Shown here piece after piece: positions 34,067 through 45,050 of a stretch of DNA of 58,326 nt (its first letter is position 1; each line of letters opens with the position of its first letter). A program made the position numbers and the translations under genes. Source of the stretch: Streptomyces sp. NBRC 110611 (GTDB lineage: Bacteria > Actinomycetota > Actinomycetes > Streptomycetales > Streptomycetaceae). The notes under the pieces were generated by a model. It worked only from the letters and a program-made list of their open reading frames with translations, was not told the origin of the DNA and did not search any database. The DNA lies in the NCBI RefSeq assembly GCF_001590865.1, contig NZ_BBUY01000001.1:842675-901000 (forward strand), given 5' to 3'.

Positions 34067-35389
34067 GTGCGTGAATACCTGCTGACGCTGTGCGTCACGG
34101 CCGCGGTCACCTATCTGCTGACCGGGCCGGTGCGGAAGTTCGCGATCGCGGCCGGTGCGATGCCGGAGATCCGTGCGCGTGATGTGCACCGTGAGCCGAC
34201 ACCACGGCTCGGCGGGATCGCGATGTTCGGCGGGCTGTGCGCCGGTCTGCTGGTCGCCGCGCATCTGACCAACCTCAAGAGCGTCTTCGACTCCAACGAG
34301 CCCCGGGCGCTGCTGTCCGGTGCCGCGCTGATCTGGATCCTCGGCGTACTGGACGACAAGTGGGGCGTGGACGCGCTGGTCAAGCTGGGCGGCCAGATGA
34401 TCGCCGCGGGTGTGATGGTGCTCCAGGGACTGACGATCCTGTGGATCCCGGTCCCCGGCGTCGGCACGGTCTCGCTCACCCCGATGCAGGGCACGCTGCT
34501 GACCGTCGCACTGGTCGTGATCACGATCAACGCGGTGAACTTCGTGGACGGCCTCGACGGGCTGGCCTCCGGCATGGTGTGCATCGCCGCCGCCGCGTTC
34601 TTCATGTACGCGTACCGGATGTGGTTCGGGTACGGCATCGAGGCGGCCGCGCCCGCAACGCTGTTCTCGGTCGTCCTGATGGGGATGTGCCTGGGCTTCC
34701 TGCCACACAACATGCACCCGGCCCGGATCTTCATGGGGGACTCGGGGTCGATGCTGATCGGTCTGGTGATGGCGGCCGGCGCGGTCTCGGTGACCGGCCA
34801 GGTCGACCCGGACGCGTTCAACCAGAAGGCGGGCGGTCTGCGCGAGGCCACCCACGCGATGGTGCCGGTCTACATCCCGCTGCTGTTGCCGCTGACGGTG
34901 ATCGCGGTGCCGGTCGCCGACCTGATCCTGGCGATCGTGCGGCGGACGTGGAAGGGCCAGTCGCCGTTCGCCGCCGACCGCGGGCATCTGCACCACCGGC
35001 TGCTGGAAATCGGCCATTCGCACAGCCGGGCGGTGCTGATCATGTACTTCTGGTCGGCGCTGATCGCGTTCGGCGCGGTCGCCTACTCGGCGAACAACGC
35101 CAGCATGTGGATCGTTCTGGGCATCGTCCTGCTGAGCGCGGTGGGCCTGGTGCTGCTCCTGCTGCCGCGCTTCACCCCGCGGGCGCCGCGCTGGGCCGAG
35201 CGGATGGTGCCGCCCCGCTACCGCAGGGTGGTCCGTACGGCGGGGGCGGCGGAGACCGACGGCTCCGCCGGCGGGGCGCCGGAGGCGGAACGGGAGCGCG
35301 CATCGGTCCCGGCGGGCGTGCACGGGGCCACCGCGATCGGCGACCGGTCACGTTTTGTGGACCGGCGGAAGGCGAGCAGTCACCGCTGA
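34067..35389 (+). CDS. MraY/WecA-family undecaprenyl-phosphate sugar-1-phosphate transferase
   Basis: This polytopic membrane protein of about 440 residues moves a HexNAc-1-phosphate from a UDP-sugar to undecaprenyl phosphate, starting cell-wall polymer synthesis. Catalytic loops are visible: WILGVLDDKWGVDALVK (Asp pair), NFVDGLDGLASGM, IFMGDSGSML and the His-rich DRGHLHHRLLEIGHS that fits the WecA/TagO branch rather than MraY. The C-terminal 60 residues are a disordered cytoplasmic tail. GTG 34067 is used; GTG 34055 is open too. It lies just upstream of the atp operon. Confidence 0.92.
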   Translation: MREYLLTLCVTAAVTYLLTGPVRKFAIAAGAMPEIRARDVHREPTPRLGGIAMFGGLCAGLLVAAHLTNLKSVFDSNEPRALLSGAALIWILGVLDDKWGVDALVKLGGQMIAAGVMVLQGLTILWIPVPGVGTVSLTPMQGTLLTVALVVITINAVNFVDGLDGLASGMVCIAAAAFFMYAYRMWFGYGIEAAAPATLFSVVLMGMCLGFLPHNMHPARIFMGDSGSMLIGLVMAAGAVSVTGQVDPDAFNQKAGGLREATHAMVPVYIPLLLPLTVIAVPVADLILAIVRRTWKGQSPFAADRGHLHHRLLEIGHSHSRAVLIMYFWSALIAFGAVAYSANNASMWIVLGIVLLSAVGLVLLLLPRFTPRAPRWAERMVPPRYRRVVRTAGAAETDGSAGGAPEAERERASVPAGVHGATAIGDRSRFVDRRKASSHR

Positions 35390-35497
35390 GCCTCGTGGTT
35401 CGATCGCTCGAACGAGGGGCGAAAGCCAGCTCGATTGACCGAATACCAGACAAAAATCTGGCCGTCAGTGCACCAACGCGCACGTTCACGCTCAGGT

Positions 35498-35527
35498 GTG
35501 ACAGGGTCCACATCAGGCAGGTAAAGA
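35498..35527 (+). promoter_or_regulatory. candidate atp operon promoter
   Basis: GTGACA (35498-35503) and TAAAGA (35522-35527) are 18 bp apart, giving a plausible vegetative promoter about 140 bp before atpI. The Rex-like site begins 15 bp downstream of it. Confidence 0.4.
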
Positions 35528-35541
35528 CCTCATCAAATAGT

Positions 35542-35559
35542 TTGTGATACCGTTCACGA
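35542..35559. promoter_or_regulatory. Rex-like operator upstream of atpI
   Basis: TTGTGATACCGTTCACGA is an inverted repeat (TTGTGA ... TCACGA) matching 14 of 18 positions of a Rex-type operator TTGTGAACGCGTTCACAA. Rex senses NADH/NAD and represses respiratory genes, so a site before the ATP synthase operon fits its role. Confidence 0.6.
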
Positions 35560-35677
35560 AACCCGGCGAAAGAGCCGAAGGACCGTACTGCGACGGGCCC
35601 TCGGCCGCAGGCTGCGCCTCGCGCCGGGTCTACGCTCGTCCCTGACGACATCCCCCACCCTTTGCCGGAGCGCCGCC

Positions 35678-36115
35678 ATGCAGTCGAATGACGCCCGACT
35701 ACTCCTTCACGCCGTTGTCCCCACGCTTGCCGCCGGCGTTGTCGCCGTGGCCGTGAGCGCGGGCATCGCCGGCGGTACGGGAGCGATCGGCGCCGTCGTC
35801 GGCACCGCGCTGGTGGTGCTCGTCATGGGGGCCGGCCTGGTGGTTCTGCAGAAGACCGCGAAGAGCTTCCCGCAGCTGTTCCAGATGATGGGGCTGCTGC
35901 TCTACACGACGCAGATCCTGTTCGTGCTGGTCTTCCTGATCGCCTTCAAGGACACAACGCTCTTCGATACCAAGGCATTTGCGTTCACCTTGCTCGGTAC
36001 CACCCTTGTGTGGATCGCGGCGCAGACCCGTGGCCATATGAAGGCAAAGATTCTGTATGTGGATCCTGACTCCGCCGAGCCGAAGAAGGCCGAGACGGCG
36101 GGGTCGCCGACGTGA
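35678..36115 (+). CDS. atpI: ATP synthase assembly-type protein I
   Basis: This 145-residue membrane protein has four predicted helices (LHAVVPTLAAGVVAVAVSA, GAVVGTALVVLVMGAGLVVL, MMGLLLYTTQILFVLVFLI, FTLLGTTLVWIAAQT). It is first in the operon, as is usual; AtpI proteins help assemble the c-ring or supply magnesium. It is more diverged than the other subunits. A Rex-like site and a promoter candidate lie upstream; 264 bp separate it from atpB. Confidence 0.9.
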   Translation: MQSNDARLLLHAVVPTLAAGVVAVAVSAGIAGGTGAIGAVVGTALVVLVMGAGLVVLQKTAKSFPQLFQMMGLLLYTTQILFVLVFLIAFKDTTLFDTKAFAFTLLGTTLVWIAAQTRGHMKAKILYVDPDSAEPKKAETAGSPT

Positions 36116-36379
36116 CACGTAGGCCCGAGATAAATGGCCTCATGCGGGCCTGCTATCGTCCGGTGCCAACTGCGGCACAGTTGGCGCAGGCGGCTGAGCT
36201 CCCGGGTTCCACGGAATGGAACGCGCAGTTCTCGCGGCCGAAGCCTGTGATCCGGACCGGCCCCGCGCCGGCCAGCCGCCCCCTAATCCGTAAGACCAGT
36301 CCAGTGCCGCTCCGTGGCTCAACGCCGCGCCGACACAACGAGGTTGCCGTACCTATGCGCCACGCTGAAGGAGCTCGCG
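36116..36379. other. atpI-atpB intergenic region with a hairpin
   Basis: TGCCAACT and AGTTGGCGCA form a 7 to 8-bp stem around GCGGCAC at 36164-36187. No gene is seen in this 264-bp gap. TATCGT (36154-36159) could be a -10 for an internal promoter, but there is no good -35. Confidence 0.45.
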
Positions 36380-37538
<1,159 letters not shown>

Positions 37539-37581
37539 ACGGACCGCATCGACCACGCCCAATTAGACGGAAGGCACTGAT

Positions 37582-38148
37582 GTGAACGCCCTGGTGCAGA
37601 TGGCGGCGGAGGTTCCGGAGAACCCCCTCGTCCCGCCGATTCCAGAGCTGGTCATCGGCCTGGTCGCCTTCTTCATCGTCTTCGGTTTCCTCGCCAAGAA
37701 GCTCCTCCCGAACATCAACAAGGTTCTGGACGAGCGCCGCGCGGCGATCGAGGGCGGCATGGAGAAGGCCGAGGCCGCGCAGGCCGAGGCTCAGCAGGTC
37801 CTCGACGACTACCGGGCCCAGCTCGCCGACGCCCGCCACGAGGCCGCGCGTCTGCGCCAGGAGGCGCAGGAGCAGGGCGCGACTCTCATCGCTGAGATGC
37901 GCGCCGAGGGCCAGCGGCAGCGTGAGGAGATCATCGCCGCCGGTCACGCCCAGATCGAGGCGGACCGCAAGGCGGCCGCGCAGTCGCTGCGCCAGGACGT
38001 GGGCACGCTCGCCACCGAACTGGCCGGCAAGCTCGTCGGCGAGTCCCTGGAGGACCACGCCCGGCAGAGCCGGACCATCGACCGCTTCCTCGACGAGCTC
38101 GAGGCCAAGGCGGCGACGGACGCGACGAAGGCTGAGGCCGGCCGATGA
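37582..38148 (+). CDS. atpF: ATP synthase Fo subunit b
   Basis: This 188-residue peripheral-stalk subunit has one N-terminal membrane helix (LVIGLVAFFIVFGFLAKKLL) and a long charged coiled coil rich in Ala, Glu and Gln that reaches F1. It starts at GTG 37582 after GGAAGG. Its stop overlaps the atpH start by four bases (ATGA). Confidence 0.96.
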   Translation: MNALVQMAAEVPENPLVPPIPELVIGLVAFFIVFGFLAKKLLPNINKVLDERRAAIEGGMEKAEAAQAEAQQVLDDYRAQLADARHEAARLRQEAQEQGATLIAEMRAEGQRQREEIIAAGHAQIEADRKAAAQSLRQDVGTLATELAGKLVGESLEDHARQSRTIDRFLDELEAKAATDATKAEAGR

Positions 38149-38960
38149 ACGGAGCGAGCCGCGAGGCACTCGCCTCCGCACGCGAGGCTCTCAACGCGCT
38201 GACGGACAACGCCTCCGTCGACGCCGCGAAGCTCGCCGAGGAGCTGGCTGCCGTCACCGCTCTGCTCGACCGCGAGGTGTCGCTGCGTCGGGTCCTGACC
38301 GACCCGGCGCAGGCCGGCGAGGCCCGCGCCGAGCTGGCCGGACGGCTGCTCGGCGGCCAGATCGGCGGCCCGGCCGTCGACCTGGTGACCGGCATGGTCC
38401 GCTCCCGCTGGTCGCGCTCGCGTGACCTGGCGGACGCGATCGAGGAGCTGGCCTACAGCGCCGACCTCGTCGCGGCCCAGCGGGCCGGCGCGCTCGACGA
38501 CGTCGAGGACGAGCTGTTCCGGTTCGGCCGGATCATCGCTTCCAACGGTGAGCTGCGTCGCGCGCTGACCGACCGGAACGCGACGGTCGCGGCCAAGACG
38601 GAGCTGCTGCGGTCCCTGCTGGGCGGCCGGGCGAACCCGGTCAGCGAGCGGATCGTGACCCGTCTTGTCGTCCAGCCGCGGGGCCGTAGCCTGGAGGCAG
38701 GGCTCGAAGCCCTCGCCAAGCTGGCGGCGAGCCGCCGGGACCGGATGGTCGCGGTGGTCACCACCGCGGTGCCCCTCAGCGACGGACAGCGGCAGCGCCT
38801 GGGTGCCGCCCTGACCACGCTGTACGGGCGGGAGATCCACCTGAACCTCGACGTGGACCCCGAGGTCCTCGGCGGCGTCCAGGTCCGGATCGGCGACGAG
38901 GTCATCAACGGGACCATCGCGGAGCGCCTCGACAAGGTGTCCCAGCGGATGGCCGGCTGA
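38145..38960 (+). CDS. atpH: ATP synthase F1 subunit delta
   Basis: This 271-residue subunit links the stalk to F1. Actinobacterial delta is longer than the E. coli 177-residue form because of an N-terminal extension, here about 90 residues. The C-terminal domain has LYGREIHLNLDVDPEVLGGVQVRIGDEVINGTI, typical of OSCP/delta. Four-base overlap with atpF. A structured spacer of 123 bp separates it from atpA. Confidence 0.95.
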   Translation: MNGASREALASAREALNALTDNASVDAAKLAEELAAVTALLDREVSLRRVLTDPAQAGEARAELAGRLLGGQIGGPAVDLVTGMVRSRWSRSRDLADAIEELAYSADLVAAQRAGALDDVEDELFRFGRIIASNGELRRALTDRNATVAAKTELLRSLLGGRANPVSERIVTRLVVQPRGRSLEAGLEALAKLAASRRDRMVAVVTTAVPLSDGQRQRLGAALTTLYGREIHLNLDVDPEVLGGVQVRIGDEVINGTIAERLDKVSQRMAG

Positions 38961-38994
38961 ACCAGCCACCAACACAAGCATGACGGCGGCCCGA

Positions 38995-39063
38995 GTTGGG
39001 CCGTAAGCGGAAACCCTCTGGGGGACCAGCCCCCAGACCCCCGCACGTAACTTCGGGCCCAAC
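38995..39063 (+). promoter_or_regulatory. nested inverted repeats in the atpH-atpA spacer
   Basis: An outer stem GTTGGGCC (38995-39002) pairs with GGCCCAAC (39056-39063), enclosing an inner stem TCTGGGGG (39017-39024) with CCCCCAGA (39030-39037). It ends just before the AAGGAGAG ribosome site of atpA. It could protect mRNA ends, tune atpA translation, or act in partial termination. Confidence 0.6.
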
Positions 39064-39083
39064 AAGGAGAGCAGGGAACCCAG

Positions 39084-40673
39084 ATGGCGGAGCTCACGAT
39101 CCGGCCGGAGGAGATCCGGGACGCGCTGGAGAACTTCGTCCAGGCGTACAAGCCGGACGCGGCCTCGCGCGAGGAGGTCGGCACGGTTAGCGATGCCGGT
39201 GACGGCATCGCACACGTCGAGGGCCTCCCCTCGACGATGGCGAACGAGCTGCTGAAGTTCGAGGACGGCACGCTCGGTCTTGCGCTGAACCTGGAGGAGC
39301 GCGAGATCGGTGCGGTCATCCTCGGTGAGTTCAGCGGTATTGAGCAGGGCCAGTCGGTGCAGCGCACCGGCGAGGTGCTCTCGGTCGCCGTGGGCGAGGG
39401 CTACCTCGGCCGCGTCGTCGACCCGCTGGGCAACCCGATCGACGGCCTCGGCGAGATCGAGACCGAGGGCCGCCGCGCCCTGGAGCTGCAGGCTCCCGGC
39501 GTCATGGTCCGTAAGTCGGTGCACGAGCCGATGGAGACCGGCTACAAGGCCGTCGACTCGATGGTGCCGATCGGCCGTGGCCAGCGTCAGCTGATCATCG
39601 GTGACCGCCAGACCGGCAAGACCGCCCTGGCCGTCGACACGATCATCAACCAGCGCGACAACTGGCGCTCGGGCGACCCGAAGAAGCAGGTCCGCTGCAT
39701 CTACGTCGCCATCGGCCAGAAGGGCTCCACCATCGCGTCCGTGCGCGGCGCGCTGGAGGAGGCCGGCGCCCTGGAGTACACCACCATCGTCGCCGCCCCG
39801 GCGTCCGACCCGGCGGGCTTCAAGTACCTGGCGCCCTACACCGGCTCGGCCATCGGCCAGCACTGGATGTACCAGGGCAAGCACGTCCTGATCATCTTCG
39901 ACGACCTCTCGAAGCAGGCCGACGCCTACCGCGCCGTGTCCCTGCTGCTGCGCCGCCCGCCGGGCCGTGAGGCCTACCCGGGTGACGTCTTCTACCTGCA
40001 CTCGCGTCTGCTGGAGCGCTGCGCCAAGCTCTCCGACGACATGGGCGCCGGTTCGATGACCGGTCTGCCGATCGTCGAGACCAAGGCGAACGACGTGTCG
40101 GCGTTCATCCCGACCAACGTCATCTCCATCACCGACGGCCAGTGCTTCCTGGAGTCGGACCTGTTCAACGCGGGCCAGCGCCCGGCGCTGAACGTCGGTA
40201 TCTCCGTCTCCCGTGTCGGTGGTTCCGCCCAGCACAAGGCGATGAAGCAGGTCTCCGGCCGGCTCCGCGTGGACCTCGCCCAGTACCGCGAGCTGGAGGC
40301 GTTCGCCGCCTTCGGTTCCGACCTGGACGCGGCCTCCAAGGCGCAGCTGGAGCGCGGTAAGCGGATGACCGAGCTGCTCAAGCAGGGCCAGTACGCCCCG
40401 TACGCGACCGAGGACCAGGTCGTCTCCGTCTGGGCCGGCACCAACGGCAAGATGGACGACGTCCCGGTCGAGGACATCCGCCGCTTCGAGCGCGAGCTCC
40501 TCGACCACCTCCACCGGGAGAAGAAGGACCTGCTGACCAGCATCCGCGAGGGCGGCAAGATGTCCGACGACACCATCGGTGCGATCTCCGAGGCCGTCGA
40601 CGGCTTCAAGCGGCAGTTCGAGACCTCGGACGGCAAGCTGCTCGGCGAGGACGCCCCCGCCACGAGCAAGTGA
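39084..40673 (+). CDS. atpA: ATP synthase F1 subunit alpha
   Basis: This 529-residue non-catalytic nucleotide-binding subunit has P-loop [11 protein letters not shown], the DELSEED-equivalent region late in the chain and the family's [24 protein letters not shown] signature. Ribosome site AAGGAGAG lies upstream of ATG 39084. Length is normal for actinobacteria. Confidence 0.98.
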   Translation: MAELTIRPEEIRDALENFVQAYKPDAASREEVGTVSDAGDGIAHVEGLPSTMANELLKFEDGTLGLALNLEEREIGAVILGEFSGIEQGQSVQRTGEVLSVAVGEGYLGRVVDPLGNPIDGLGEIETEGRRALELQAPGVMVRKSVHEPMETGYKAVDSMVPIGRGQRQLIIGDRQTGKTALAVDTIINQRDNWRSGDPKKQVRCIYVAIGQKGSTIASVRGALEEAGALEYTTIVAAPASDPAGFKYLAPYTGSAIGQHWMYQGKHVLIIFDDLSKQADAYRAVSLLLRRPPGREAYPGDVFYLHSRLLERCAKLSDDMGAGSMTGLPIVETKANDVSAFIPTNVISITDGQCFLESDLFNAGQRPALNVGISVSRVGGSAQHKAMKQVSGRLRVDLAQYRELEAFAAFGSDLDAASKAQLERGKRMTELLKQGQYAPYATEDQVVSVWAGTNGKMDDVPVEDIRRFERELLDHLHREKKDLLTSIREGGKMSDDTIGAISEAVDGFKRQFETSDGKLLGEDAPATSK

Positions 40674-40693
40674 CGACGGAAGGGACCTGATCC

Positions 40694-43062
<2,369 letters not shown>

Positions 43063-43076
43063 CCCCGGCACCGGTC

Positions 43077-43102
43077 CCGGGGGCGGCCATGGCCGCCCCC
43101 GG
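43077..43102 (+). terminator. perfect palindrome in the atpD-atpC gap (possible attenuator)
   Basis: CCGGGGGCGGCCA (43077-43089) is followed directly by its exact reverse complement up to 43102. As RNA it would fold to an 11-bp stem with a tight loop, 15 bases after atpD. Because atpC continues the operon, it may be an attenuator or processing site rather than a full terminator. Confidence 0.6.
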
Positions 43103-43170
43103 TCCGTACGACCACTAGTATTTGACCCAACATCTGCCACGCCAGGCAGGTGGAGACCCGAGGAGCCATC

Positions 43171-43554
43171 GTGGCTGAGCTGCACGTCGAGTTGGTCGCC
43201 GCGGACCGTCAGGTCTGGTCCGGCGAGGCCAGCCTGGTCGTCGCGCGCACCTCGTCGGGCGACATCGGCGTCATGCCCGGACACCAGCCGCTGCTCGGCG
43301 TGCTGCAGTCGGGCCCGGTGACGATTCGTACGACCGGCGAGAGCGGTGACGGCACGGTCGTCGCCGCGGTGCACGGCGGCTTCATCTCGTTCGCCGACAA
43401 CAAGCTGTCCCTGCTCGCAGAGGTGGCCGAGCTGTCGGACGAGATCGATGTCCAGCGCGCGGAGCGGGCCCTGGAGCGAGCGAAGTCGGAGGCCGACGCG
43501 GCCGCCGAGCGTCGCGCCGACGTCCGGCTGCGTGCGGTGGCGGGCGTTCACTGA
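43171..43554 (+). CDS. atpC: ATP synthase F1 subunit epsilon
   Basis: This 127-residue regulatory subunit has a beta-sandwich N-terminal domain (LHVELVAADRQVW, GDIGVMPGHQPLLGVL, VHGGFISFADNKLSLLAEVAE) and two C-terminal helices rich in Ala/Arg/Glu. GTG 43171 follows GAGGAG. It is the last gene of the operon and is followed by a strong terminator. Confidence 0.96.
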   Translation: MAELHVELVAADRQVWSGEASLVVARTSSGDIGVMPGHQPLLGVLQSGPVTIRTTGESGDGTVVAAVHGGFISFADNKLSLLAEVAELSDEIDVQRAERALERAKSEADAAAERRADVRLRAVAGVH

Positions 43555-43577
43555 GCCCCGTCACCGACGAGATCGAT

Positions 43578-43626
43578 CCTCAGCCGCGGGCTGCCCGGAA
43601 TTGTCCGGAGCGGCCCGCGGCTGAGG
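43578..43626 (+). terminator. terminator of the atp operon
   Basis: CCTCAGCCGCGGGC (43578-43591) pairs perfectly with 43613-43626. A second CCGGA/TCCGG stem lies inside the loop. It is 24 bp after the atpC stop. Confidence 0.85.
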
Positions 43627-43700
43627 CAATGCAGGTGCTTTTCCGTCCCCGTGCCTGAACGGCGCGGGGTACCACCATCGAGGCGAGGAGGTCGGTCGGG

Positions 43701-44144
43701 ATGGTCCTCGCTCTGCTTGTGAGCGGCGCGGTCGTGGTGCTGTTGCTGCTGGGACTGTTCGTCTTCGGGCTGAGACGGCGGCTCATCCAGCGGTCCGGCG
43801 GCACCTTCGACTGCAGCCTGCGCTGGAACGTGCCGGAGAGCGAGACCGGCGGCAAGGGCTGGATCTACGGCGTGTCGCGCTACAACGGTGACCGGATCGA
43901 GTGGTTCCGGGTGTTCTCGTACGCGCCCCGGCCCCGGCGCCTCCTGGAGCGCTCCGCCATCGAGGTCCTGGAGCGGCGCACCCCCCAGGGCGAGGAGGAG
44001 CTGGCGCTGCTCTCCGACTCCGTCGTGCTGGCCTGTCGGCACCGCGGCACCCGCCTGGAGCTGGCGATGAGCGAGGACGCACTCACCGGCTTCCTCGCCT
44101 GGCTGGAGGCGGCCCCGCCCGGGCAACGGGTCAATGTGGCTTAA
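43701..44144 (+). CDS. DUF2550 family membrane protein
   Basis: This 147-residue protein has one N-terminal helix (LALLVSGAVVVLLLLGLFVFGL) and a cytoplasmic domain of the DUF2550 type (GGTFDCSLRWNVP, GKGWIYGVSRYNGDRIEWFRVFSYAPRPRR). The family sits directly after atpC in many actinobacteria but its function is unknown. AGGAGG lies upstream of ATG 43701. The atp terminator separates it from atpC. Confidence 0.88.
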   Translation: MVLALLVSGAVVVLLLLGLFVFGLRRRLIQRSGGTFDCSLRWNVPESETGGKGWIYGVSRYNGDRIEWFRVFSYAPRPRRLLERSAIEVLERRTPQGEEELALLSDSVVLACRHRGTRLELAMSEDALTGFLAWLEAAPPGQRVNVA

Positions 44145-44169
44145 GCAGAGGGCCCCGTTGGATGGGGGT

Positions 44170-44190
44170 ACCCCCGGACGAAGTCTGGGG
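44170..44190 (+). terminator. intrinsic hairpin after DUF2550
   Basis: CCCCCGGAC and GTCTGGGGG pair over 8 of 9 positions around a GAA loop, 26 bases after the DUF2550 stop. Similar elements occur widely in streptomycete intergenic DNA. Confidence 0.65.
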
Positions 44191-44236
44191 GAGGGTGAAC
44201 GTGGCCTGAACCGGGAATACCCCCGCCCCCCGGCCC

Positions 44237-44287
44237 GTTGTGGCCCCGCAGGGGGCCCTCGTATCCCTTAGGGGATCTGTTCGACCA
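44237..44287 (+). repeat. dispersed two-hairpin repeat, copy 2
   Basis: This is the partner of 32350-32400 (47 of 51 identical). It contains GGCCCCGCAGGGGGCC and ATCCCTTAGGGGAT hairpins. Its right end is partly repeated in tandem (GGATCTGTTCG, then GGATCCGTTCG at about 44298). It lies between the converging DUF2550 and response-regulator genes. Confidence 0.85.
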
Positions 44288-44342
44288 CCCCCTACGGGAT
44301 CCGTTCGGCCCAGCCGCAGAGGCCGGCGGCCAGTTCCCGGGC

Positions 44343-45050
44343 CTACGGTCCGGCCACCCCCAACTCCTGGGCCAGTACCGCCGCCTGCACCCGGCTGCGC
44401 AGGTTCAGTTTCGCCAGCAGCCGGCTGACATGTGTCTTCACGGTGGCCTCCGCCATGGCCAGCCGTAGCGCGATATCGGCGTTCGACAGGCCCCGGCCCA
44501 GACACCCCAGGACCTCCCGCTCGCGCGGGGTCAGCACGTCCAGGACCGACGGATCCGGTGCGTCACCCGCACCCGCACCCGTACCCGCACTCGCCGGCCG
44601 CGCCGCCGTACGCGGACGGGCGAACTCCGCGATCAGCCGCCGGGTCACCGCCGGCGCGATCAGCCCCTCGCCGGACGCCACCGTCCGCACCGCCGTCAGC
44701 AGCGTGCCCGCGTCGCTGTCCTTGAGCAGAAAGCCCGCCGCGCCCGCCCGCAGCGCCCCGAAGACGTACTCGTCCAGATCGAACGTGGTCAGCACCAGGA
44801 CGTCCGCCAGTTGCTCGGACACCACCTGCCGGGTCGCGGTGACGCCGTCGAGCCGGGGCATCTGGATGTCCATGAGGACGAGGGCGGGGCGCAGCTCGCG
44901 GGCGAGCCGCACCGCCTCCTCGCCGTCCACCGCCTCCCCGATGACCTCGATGTCGGGGGCGGTGCGCAGGATCAGGACCAGCCCGGCCCGGACGGCGGAC
45001 TGGTCCTCCGCGACGAGAACCCGGATCGGCTGCGCTGCGGCGCCTGTCAT
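44343..45050 (-). CDS. NarL/LuxR-family response regulator
   Basis: This 235-residue two-component regulator has a receiver with acidic pair VAEDQ, phospho-acceptor Asp in LVLMDIQMP and LLKDSD. A C-terminal LuxR helix-turn-helix follows (LTPREREVLGCLGRGLSNAD ... ATVKTHVSRLLAKL). It is translationally coupled to the upstream histidine kinase by a four-base overlap. Targets unknown. Confidence 0.95.
   Translation of the reverse strand: MTGAAAQPIRVLVAEDQSAVRAGLVLILRTAPDIEVIGEAVDGEEAVRLARELRPALVLMDIQMPRLDGVTATRQVVSEQLADVLVLTTFDLDEYVFGALRAGAAGFLLKDSDAGTLLTAVRTVASGEGLIAPAVTRRLIAEFARPRTAARPASAGTGAGAGDAPDPSVLDVLTPREREVLGCLGRGLSNADIALRLAMAEATVKTHVSRLLAKLNLRSRVQAAVLAQELGVAGP

Noticed and set aside
37944..40514. 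856-codon open frame on the minus strand
   Set aside because: Antisense of atpF, atpH and atpA, which are certain genes.
44165..44342. Possible short gene in the DUF2550 to response-regulator gap
   Set aside because: Open frames there are translations of the dispersed repeat and hairpins, not protein-like.
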